This document shows, in pieces, positions 1 through 6,222 of a stretch of 10,946 bases of DNA. The stretch spans positions 1-10,946 of the forward strand of contig JBDTCS010000260.1 of assembly GCA_039923455.1 (NCBI GenBank), written 5' to 3'. The stretch is from JBDTCS01 sp039923455 (GTDB lineage Bacteria > Bacteroidota > Ignavibacteria > Palsa-1295). The translations under genes were made by a program, and so were the position numbers. Each line of letters begins with the position of its first letter. The first letter of the stretch is position 1. The notes beneath the pieces were generated by a model. That model was not told the DNA's origin, made no database searches, and worked only from the letters and a program-made list of their open reading frames with translations.

Positions 1-309
1 ATGCAAACAAAATCTTGATCTTAGATATCTCTGATTCATCGCCTATCGTGCATTGATCTGCCTCGGAAAACCACTCTAGCAATTTATTTTGGATGTATTT
101 TCCAGTAAGGCTGGGACAATCGGAAGGTCGAATAACTGTAGGTACCCAAACTGACGACATGCGCGCCTGGAGCAAACTTGCAAGGCTTGCCATGTTAACT
201 ATGGAAAATGAATGCCCTGCATCCTCCGAGAGAGCTTGCAAAAGCTTCCCCAGTCCCTGTTGCGAATTCGGGGGGGGGCATCTTCAATTAATAATACTAA
301 AGATTTCAT
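1..309 (-). CDS. Partial unknown protein, runs off left edge, frame broken at a C9 tract
   Basis: I do not recognise this product. On the minus strand an ATG at 309 opens a frame beginning MKSLVLLIEDAPP, which reaches a run of nine C (G on the plus strand, 270-278). In the frame as given it soon stops near 206. The frame displaced by one base is open from the C tract to position 1, about 92 codons, and reads as ordinary protein (NSQQGLGKLLQALSEDAG, later LTGKYIQNKLLEWFSEAD). That second frame has a stop (TGA at 284-286) just before the tract, so it has no start of its own. Ten C residues instead of nine would fuse the ATG to the long frame. This suggests a one-base sequencing error, a slippage (phase-variable) tract or a real frameshift mutation. 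The 3' end lies outside the window. No Shine-Dalgarno sequence is visible before the ATG. Confidence 0.4.
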
Positions 310-596
310 GACTATTCAGCGAAAGCGACCGCGAGACTGTTGAAAGCTACCTACAGAGTGTCGGCGATCGGATAACGGATTACACCTCTTTAATAGTAAA
401 TATAAAAAGGTATGATAAACGAAAGGTCCCACTGGGTTGGATATCACCCTATAGAACTCGTTTCCCGCTCGGGTAGATTAAGGCATCAGTGCCAACTTTT
501 TACTTAACGTACTATTGCCTCAATACCAAGTTCTTTCGCGTGCTGAACTCCATCTTCAGTGCTCTGAACAGCACTGGGGAATGCAGTTGCCCTACT
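310..596. other. Intergenic, no supported gene
   Basis: No convincing gene is seen here on either strand. On the minus strand an AT-rich patch around 390-412 could hold a promoter for the partial gene at the left edge, but no clear -35/-10 pair can be named. At 504-596 there is an open stretch of 31 codons on the minus strand, in frame with and directly after the stop of the acetyltransferase gene. It is listed as a finding and not as a gene. Confidence 0.4.
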
Positions 597-1118
597 CTAC
601 ACAACTCTTCGTAACTCCCATTCATCACGCATCACGCCAGCAATTAAGTCTGCATTCTGGTGGATTCTAAAGAGGAGAAACCCCAAGCCTGTTAGGAGTC
701 TGATGGAAGCCGCATTGTCTGGATCAACCGTAGCGCGTAATCCACGAGGACCGAATGTATCATGAAGATTAGCTATCATTGCGGACGTCGCTTCTTTCGC
801 GAATCCGTTACGCCAATATTCCGGAAAGATTAGAAACGCGATCGTGATAAATCCTGCTTCTGGAATCGTAGCTTGCACATAGCCCAAATACGTCGAAGTA
901 TTTCGTAGCTTTATTGCCCAGTTCTGCCACAACTCGTGACCATCCGGAGATACTCCACGCGATAGCATTTCAAAACGCGAGGAAAGAGAATCCAAATCAA
1001 CAGGAGCCCTATCGGAAATAAACCGATATAAGTCGGGACTTTGTAAAGACGAAAAGAATTTAGGAGAATGATCTTTCGAGAGCTGCTCCAATTCAAGACG
1101 TTCAGTGAATAGGTTCAT
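597..1118 (-). CDS. GNAT-family N-acetyltransferase, RimJ/RimL type
   Basis: This protein of 173 residues probably transfers an acetyl group from acetyl-CoA to an amine; the substrate (protein N-terminus, antibiotic or small metabolite) cannot be told. The N-terminus has the family's typical opening strand (FTERLELEQL). A central strand pair (WAIKLRN, then YLGYVQATI) leads to the acetyl-CoA pyrophosphate-binding motif at about 99-112 (PEYWRNGFAKEA, an R-x-G-x-A variant). The C-terminal part carries the classical motif at 132-147 (DPDNAASIRLLTGLGF). Length is normal for the family. A TTG at 1133 would add five residues, but the ATG at 1118 starts directly at the conserved first strand, so I prefer it. 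The gene is divergent from the Hsp70 operon and probably independent of it. It could be a housekeeping or resistance-type GNAT; nothing in the sequence decides. Confidence 0.85.
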   Translation of the reverse strand: MNLFTERLELEQLSKDHSPKFFSSLQSPDLYRFISDRAPVDLDSLSSRFEMLSRGVSPDGHELWQNWAIKLRNTSTYLGYVQATIPEAGFITIAFLIFPEYWRNGFAKEATSAMIANLHDTFGPRGLRATVDPDNAASIRLLTGLGFLLFRIHQNADLIAGVMRDEWELRRVV

Positions 1119-1469
1119 GACTAAAGTTCTCAATCGTGTATTTGGGACTTAGAGGTATCGAACTTTTCAATTGCGTTTGCCCGATAAACGTTCTTGAATT
1201 TTAGTGCATAAATTCAGTATCAACAGCCATCTTAACCAAAATGCAAACGCTACCGAGAGGTTGAGGAGCATTATATTTGTCCCAGCATTGGATGTAGACA
1301 TTGGACAGAAATCTTGGATCTGGAAATAGAACTCTTGCTATACCCAAGAATTCCTTCGTTTTAGCATGCTACGCGTTGTTCCTTATGAACCCTTGGAGTC
1401 TAACCGTGATCCATCCTTTGTAAAAGTCCGTATTTTTGAACTTCGATACGGCATTTTCATTCGATACTC
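1119..1469. other. Intergenic between divergent acetyltransferase gene and Hsp70-cassette operon
   Basis: This 351-base region should hold the start signals for both the acetyltransferase gene (leftward) and the chaperone cassette (rightward). Several short frames are open by chance on the plus strand (1198-1329, 1236-1364), which is expected at this size. One short frame, 1366-1473, overlaps the first cassette gene by ATGA and is reported as a finding. No RNA gene or strong hairpin was seen. Confidence 0.5.
1431..1438 (+). promoter_or_regulatory. Candidate -7 element (TAnnTTTG type) for the Hsp70 cassette
   Basis: The sequence TATTTTTG matches the -7 consensus TAnnTTTG used by the primary sigma factor of Bacteroidota. 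Transcription from it would begin roughly 25 bases before the first cassette gene, a reasonable leader length. A TTTG lies upstream at 1437-1440 minus about 20 bases (in CCTTTGTAAAAG, 1415-1426), but its distance is too short for a proper -33 element. The match may be chance, and the taxonomic assignment it relies on is itself uncertain. Confidence 0.18.
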
Positions 1470-3152
1470 ATGAGCAGCTTCAACGCTTACCATATTCTTG
1501 GCCTAACAACCGACGCAAACGAGGCGGAAATCGGCCGACGCAGAAAAGAACTTTTGCGACTGACGGCCTTGGGCTCAACCCCGACGTATCCGATTGATTC
1601 TTTGGTTTCCGAGAAGCCTGAACGAACAAAGCAAACAATTGACGAAGCGTACCAACGTCTTGAAGATTCTCAAAAGCGGATAAAGGAAAAACTCTATTGG
1701 GTTTCAGAAGCTGTAATCAATGTCATCGGACCATCTAGCACCTCTACGCCTGATCCCACCACTGCCGTATTCCGCAAACTGTCCATTCAATCCGACGCTC
1801 ATGAACATGATCTCTTTGTGCTGGGTACCCTAATCTTGCAAAATGGAGAACTCAAGAACCGCGACCTTTTTATCTATTGCAATTCAGCAAGCTCCATGCT
1901 TGGGGAGTTTGGGTCCGACTATTTCGATCTGCTTTATGACGAATCACAAGCCGAGCGAGGGATAACGGAGGAATACATCGAAAACTTGCGCGAAGCGGCT
2001 CATGAAAAAGTCCAAGTGCAGTTTCAAGCTGAAGTTGTGAAATGCATCAAGCAAAATAAAGTGGGCTCAGCTAAGAGTTTCTTGGAGATTATTGGACAGT
2101 CAACATTTGGAGCGACCTTTAATGAAGAACTTATCGATAAAATTTCCGATAGGATTCGCAGCGAACTAAACCAGGGCTTACAAGTCGTCGCGGAACAAAT
2201 CAGAAGCGTCGATTCGAAGACGAGTAGAATAGAAATTTTAGTGATTGCTGAAGAAGCTCAGCAGAACCTTGAAGTGCTAAAACCACTTCTCCTTCAAGAT
2301 ATTGCTCCTTGTGGACTTGCGCTACTACGATCATCTACAATTCAATTTAACAACCTTGCTTTTGTCTTTGCTCATGCTTTGAACGATTCCCAAAGAGCTA
2401 TCCAGCAAATGGACAATGCTGCTTTGTTTTGGTCGAGTTTGGAAGCTGAAGATAAGCTGATCCAACAGCAGAACAGACAGGGATTTGTTGAGAGGCAAAA
2501 CGCAACACAAAGGCCGCCGACACCACAACGGCCGCCCGAGGCGCTGAAGCCACCTCTGGCCCAGAAGCGACCTGAGTCACAACGGCCGCCGGAACAAGAA
2601 ACACCACCGCCACGAAAAAGCCACCTGCCACCCCCTTCTGTCCCGAAGAGTGCACGCCTGGAACAGAGTAAGTTGAGATCTAGGATTTTCTGGGCTGTTA
2701 TTGGAATAACCATGATAGTCCTTCTTGTGACAATACCAAAACATAACGAGCCATCAACAACATCGCCAAGTTCTACAAACTCATATTCAACTCAGAATTC
2801 GATGAATGCGCCAGAAATAGCCCCCCCGCCTGCACCTTCAGACAACCGGCATTCCTCCGAGCTCACAGCAACTCTTCCTAGTGCTGAGCGAGACAAGCTT
2901 GGTACACAGATTGAACGTGATAAAACTCATTTTCGCGAGGTACTGAACACACTCGCTTCACTCGATGCGTTAATTACAATAGATTCTCTACCCGTTGCTT
3001 TGGATGGTGACTCCTCAGCTATTTCCGAGTATAATGCACACGTGAAACAGCATAATGAGCTTATTAGGAAATTAATTAGACTTCGTAGTATTCGTGACAG
3101 CCTGGGTACACATATTAATTCAAGTGTAGAATCATATAATAACATGAAATGA
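1470..3152 (+). CDS. Membrane-anchored J-like protein lacking HPD, first gene of Hsp70 cassette
   Basis: Residues 5-78 resemble a J domain: helix I/II (FNAYHILGLTTDANEAEI, then RRRKELLRL) and helix III (TIDEAYQRLEDSQKRIKEKLYW). The HPD motif that makes J proteins stimulate Hsp70 ATPase is absent; the loop instead contains TYPIDS at 39-44. Residues 95-335 are predominantly helical and unrecognised. A proline-rich linker with repeated QRPP/KPP units (347-392) precedes one transmembrane helix at 406-422 (IFWAVIGITMIVLLVTI). Basic residues just before the helix (KLRSR) put the N-terminus in the cytosol. The exported part (423-560) has a Ser/Thr/Pro-rich stretch, then a helical, coiled-coil-like segment from about 470 to the end. 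The ATG at 1470 has no clear Shine-Dalgarno sequence. The stop overlaps the next gene by ATGA. Likely role, by inference: membrane tether and co-chaperone, or a J-like regulator, for the Hsp70 encoded two genes on. Confidence 0.7.
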   Translation: MSSFNAYHILGLTTDANEAEIGRRRKELLRLTALGSTPTYPIDSLVSEKPERTKQTIDEAYQRLEDSQKRIKEKLYWVSEAVINVIGPSSTSTPDPTTAVFRKLSIQSDAHEHDLFVLGTLILQNGELKNRDLFIYCNSASSMLGEFGSDYFDLLYDESQAERGITEEYIENLREAAHEKVQVQFQAEVVKCIKQNKVGSAKSFLEIIGQSTFGATFNEELIDKISDRIRSELNQGLQVVAEQIRSVDSKTSRIEILVIAEEAQQNLEVLKPLLLQDIAPCGLALLRSSTIQFNNLAFVFAHALNDSQRAIQQMDNAALFWSSLEAEDKLIQQQNRQGFVERQNATQRPPTPQRPPEALKPPLAQKRPESQRPPEQETPPPRKSHLPPPSVPKSARLEQSKLRSRIFWAVIGITMIVLLVTIPKHNEPSTTSPSSTNSYSTQNSMNAPEIAPPPAPSDNRHSSELTATLPSAERDKLGTQIERDKTHFREVLNTLASLDALITIDSLPVALDGDSSAISEYNAHVKQHNELIRKLIRLRSIRDSLGTHINSSVESYNNMK

Positions 3153-3520
3153 AGGACAATTTGCAAGCCCTCATCCAAATTGCATTGGAATTATGGAGAT
3201 TCAAAAAGAGGCTTTCCAAGGAAGAGATCTCCACGAATTGCCGGAAGCTGCTTGACACCTCATTCGAAAGGCTTGAGAACGTTCTGAAAGAGGCGAAGAT
3301 TGATGTAGTTGATAATGTAGGCAAACCCTATAATGACGGGATGGAGGAAGAAGTAATTTATTCCGAGCATTTGGAGGGTCTGCCCGATGGTACACGAATT
3401 GTTTCCGAGACGATAAAGCCTTCGATTAGTCGGGATGGGAAGCTCGTCGTATCCGGTCAGATCATTGTAGGCAAGAATAATTCAATGCAAACAGAAAGAG
3501 GAGAAAACGATGTCAAATAG
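3149..3520 (+). CDS. Minimal GrpE-like nucleotide exchange factor
   Basis: This protein of 123 residues has a short N-terminal helix (about 3-49) followed by a segment resembling the GrpE beta domain at 50-109. Family features seen are a start like IDVVDNVGKPYNDGMEEEVI (compare the GrpE pattern of Gly, Pro and an acidic/His-rich stretch), an ETIKP element at 87-91 and a closing strand SGQIIVGK. GrpE normally releases ADP from Hsp70 and has about 190 residues, with a long dimerising coiled coil that also senses temperature. Most of that coiled coil is missing here. The start overlaps the preceding stop by ATGA, so translation is probably coupled; no Shine-Dalgarno sequence of its own is evident. 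Its position between a J-like gene and an Hsp70 gene supports the assignment. The similarity is distant and was judged by eye. Confidence 0.6.
   Translation: MKDNLQALIQIALELWRFKKRLSKEEISTNCRKLLDTSFERLENVLKEAKIDVVDNVGKPYNDGMEEEVIYSEHLEGLPDGTRIVSETIKPSISRDGKLVVSGQIIVGKNNSMQTERGENDVK
3499..3503 (+). promoter_or_regulatory. Ribosome binding site of the Hsp70 gene
   Basis: AGGAG, within AAAGAGGAG (3495-3503), lies six bases before the ATG at 3510. It is the strongest Shine-Dalgarno match in the left half of the window and fixes the start of the Hsp70 gene inside the 3' end of the GrpE-like gene. The preceding two genes lack such a site, which suggests that the Hsp70 is made in higher amount than its partners. 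Confidence 0.6.
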
Positions 3521-6023
3521 GACTTTTGATTTTGGAATAGACTTAGGTACAACGAACTCTGCTATTGCCATCGTGGAGAATAGTGTAACGCGTATATTCA
3601 AGAATACGGAGCGACAAACAGACACTACTCCATCGTGTGTGAAACTCGACCCCAAACTAGGAGTCATTGTTGGTCACAAAGCGTATCAAAATAGATGGGA
3701 TACTGCTAATGTAAGATCTAACTTCAAGAGACTGATGGGTTCTGGTCAAAAGCTGACTTTCAGCAACGCCAAGAAAGCGCTAACTCCAGAAGAGCTTTCA
3801 GCAGAAGTATTGAAGAGCCTAAAATTGGATGTTCAAAAGGTTATGCCTAATCGCGAGCTAACATCTGCCGTAATCTGTATCCCTGCCGCGTTCCAAACCA
3901 CTCAATGCAATGCAACAATGGAAGCCGCAAGATTGGCGGGCATTGTCAATTGCTCCTTATTGCAAGAGCCTATTGCTGCAGTACTTTCCTATGCCTCCGA
4001 ATCCGGAGATAGAATTAATGGATATTGGCTTGTTTACGATTTCGGGGGTGGGACTTTTGATGCAGCCCTTGTTCATGCAAAAGAGGGCAAGCTTACAGTA
4101 ATTGAACATGGAGGAGATAACTTCCTTGGTGGTTCTGATTTTGACAATTATATCGTTGATCAATTTATTATCCCTGCCGTGCAAGCTGTATTTCGATTAC
4201 CGTCACCAGAGTCAGATCGATATGGAAAACTTCGTGCAATATTGAAGTTGGAAGCTGAACAAGCTAAAATTGAATTGTCCGGCAGAGAGGAAACGACGAT
4301 TGATATTGGTTCGGCAAGATCGCTCGGTGATGATGAGACGGGACAAACAATTGAACTCAGTCTGACTTTCACCAGAAAGGATTTAGCAAAGCTCATTTCT
4401 CCTTCGGTAAGAAGGTCGATAGAACTCTGTGAGGCGACTCTTGAACGGGCAAACCTGAAGGCGAGTGATTTAGACAAAATCATATTGGTTGGAGGTGCTA
4501 CCTATATACCGTTCATCAGGGAAGAATTGAGGAAAACATTCGGCGATATTGTGGATTCATCGAATGATCCAATGATGGCAGTAGCAAAAGGAGCTGCTCT
4601 TTGGGCCTCAACGCTGGAATCGACTGATGAGGTTGAATTGAAAGACAAATCCATCCTGCCGTTGAAGATTGTTCAGGAGCACATGACAAACGACATTGAA
4701 GAGGTTGTCGCCGTTAAGATTCCGCAGGAAAGTCCAAAGGGTCTAGAAATCCAATTGCAACGAGTCGATGGAAGTTTTAGAACCGGTCGAATCGGTTTTA
4801 GTGAAGCGAATGTCGCTACCATTACTGTCTCATTAATGGAGCGAAAGATAAACGTGTTCACCATCAGCATTTTTGATAGAAATGGTAATCTCATTGCTTC
4901 TGAACCGAATTCATTCACAATTTATCAAGGTATTTCAGTTTCCAGTCCTCCATTATCTCATTCAATCGGAGTCGAAGTTTTGACAGATGTGCTGCACAAA
5001 CAAGGAAGATATGACACAATTCTTCAGAAAGGAGTCTCGCTACCCGCTAAAGCCACCAAAACTTACTATTCTAATCGGTTGGTATCTAAGAACAGCGACG
5101 AGGAAGCCGTCCGTATCATTGTCTATGAAGGAGAATATGAAGATGTGGATCGCGATCAATGGATCGGAAGGATAAAGATCGATGGAAAGAAAATTAAGAG
5201 AGATCTTCCTATCAATTCTGAGATTGAGGTAACGATTGATGTGGATGAATCTCGGATTTTAAGGGCTTCCGCTTACATCCCCTTCTTAGACCAATCCATT
5301 GACAGAATTTTCGATAAATTATCAAACCGTACTTTTGAATTTGATGATTTAGAAAGCCGCCTTGAAGAATCAAAGGGAAGAATAAGCAAAATCATTGATG
5401 AGCCAATGGTTGTTGATGATGAAAGGATACAATTGGAGATTCGCAAGTTGGAGGATTCGAATGACATAGAAGAGATTGAAGCTCTGACGACGCTTGCAAA
5501 GGCCGGGGATGAGGATGCTGGAGAAAAGCTCTCAAGACGCACGCAGGAGCTTCAAGCCCGTTTAGACCGGATTGAACAATCGCAAAGAATACCAAAATTA
5601 AGGAGAGAATTAGCAGATAGAATGGTCTTTCTGACTGATTTTGTAGAGCGGGTAGGAAATGAGAGTGATAAATTGGAATTGCAAAAGCTGCAACGAGCTA
5701 CTGTAAGACAGTTAAACAAGAACAACCTGAAGCAGAAGGAGGTGGATTCGTTGCTAGATTCGATCAGAGCGCTCTATCTACAAATTGCGCGGCGTCAGGA
5801 TGAGTTTTATGAAGGTCAATTTGATTGGTATGTTCAGAATTATAACACGAATAAAATTAGGTTCAACGACGAAAGCCACGCTGACAAGCTGCTCCGGGAG
5901 GGCTTTGAGGCCAAAAAGGAGCGAAATATTAAAGCGTTTAAAGAGATAACTGATAATTTATATGAACTGCTTTCAAGGGAAGACCAAGAAGCCAGCCAAT
6001 CAGGAATAAAGTTGTCGAAGTAG
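3510..6023 (+). CDS. Divergent Hsp70 (DnaK-like) chaperone with extra inter-domain segment
   Basis: The ATPase domain (about 7-368) has all three Hsp70 signatures: phosphate-1 DFGIDLGTTNS (7-17), phosphate-2 VYDFGGGTFD (175-184) and adenosine motif IILVGGATYIPF (324-335). The catalytic lysine of FKRLMG is Lys73; the position of DnaK Thr199 is Asn204 (GGDNFLGG). From about 370 to 484 there is an additional beta-rich segment where DnaK has only the short DVLLLD-type linker, which is not recognisable here. The substrate-binding beta domain follows at 485-590 (SIGVEVL, later ILQKGVSLPAKA, IIVYEGE, EIEVTIDVDESRILRASA). Residues 600-827 are helical, charged and longer than the usual lid, and the acidic DnaK-type tail is absent. 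At 837 residues it is about 200 longer than DnaK. It overlaps the GrpE-like gene by 11 bases and is last in the cassette. It probably serves a dedicated client, possibly at the membrane, rather than general folding. Confidence 0.9.
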   Translation: MSNRTFDFGIDLGTTNSAIAIVENSVTRIFKNTERQTDTTPSCVKLDPKLGVIVGHKAYQNRWDTANVRSNFKRLMGSGQKLTFSNAKKALTPEELSAEVLKSLKLDVQKVMPNRELTSAVICIPAAFQTTQCNATMEAARLAGIVNCSLLQEPIAAVLSYASESGDRINGYWLVYDFGGGTFDAALVHAKEGKLTVIEHGGDNFLGGSDFDNYIVDQFIIPAVQAVFRLPSPESDRYGKLRAILKLEAEQAKIELSGREETTIDIGSARSLGDDETGQTIELSLTFTRKDLAKLISPSVRRSIELCEATLERANLKASDLDKIILVGGATYIPFIREELRKTFGDIVDSSNDPMMAVAKGAALWASTLESTDEVELKDKSILPLKIVQEHMTNDIEEVVAVKIPQESPKGLEIQLQRVDGSFRTGRIGFSEANVATITVSLMERKINVFTISIFDRNGNLIASEPNSFTIYQGISVSSPPLSHSIGVEVLTDVLHKQGRYDTILQKGVSLPAKATKTYYSNRLVSKNSDEEAVRIIVYEGEYEDVDRDQWIGRIKIDGKKIKRDLPINSEIEVTIDVDESRILRASAYIPFLDQSIDRIFDKLSNRTFEFDDLESRLEESKGRISKIIDEPMVVDDERIQLEIRKLEDSNDIEEIEALTTLAKAGDEDAGEKLSRRTQELQARLDRIEQSQRIPKLRRELADRMVFLTDFVERVGNESDKLELQKLQRATVRQLNKNNLKQKEVDSLLDSIRALYLQIARRQDEFYEGQFDWYVQNYNTNKIRFNDESHADKLLREGFEAKKERNIKAFKEITDNLYELLSREDQEASQSGIKLSK

Positions 6024-6222
6024 GATTCTCAATTACTATACAGTGTAAAATGTCAGTGGGGTGAGCCCAACTTTTTGGCTGAGTGGTTGATACGGATAAA
6101 TTCAGTTCAATAAGTTGAAGTAGTTTGCCTTGCGCTTTACTTTAGTTGTCGATCATACCGCGCCCGCTTCCATTCTTGCTATGAATGGAAGCGGGCGGCA
6201 GAGCTATCAATAAATTGTGGAC
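6024..6222. other. Intergenic between convergent Hsp70 and nitric oxide reductase genes
   Basis: This 199-base gap separates two convergent genes. Its only clear structure is the 15-bp hairpin at 6161-6197, listed separately. No small gene or RNA was found in it. Confidence 0.5.
6161..6197 (-). terminator. Strong hairpin, probable (bidirectional) transcription terminator
   Basis: CGCCCGCTTCCATTC (6161-6175) pairs perfectly with GAATGGAAGCGGGCG (6183-6197), giving a 15-bp GC-rich stem with a 7-base loop TTGCTAT. It begins 26 bases beyond the stop of the nitric oxide reductase gene and 137 bases beyond the stop of the Hsp70 gene. It therefore most likely ends transcription of the reductase and may also stop read-through from the other side. 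Neither side has a clear run of T after the stem, so it is not a textbook intrinsic terminator. Confidence 0.6.

Noticed and set aside
93..311. Plus-strand frame of 72 codons
   Set aside because: It lies antisense to the more protein-like partial gene at the left edge, has a composition rich in Cys, Ser and Met without pattern, and contains the G9 run as GGG codons.
2372..2713. Minus-strand Gly/Arg-rich frames opposite the first cassette gene
   Set aside because: They are the complement of the proline-rich repeat: CCG/CCA codons read backwards give Gly, Arg and Val.
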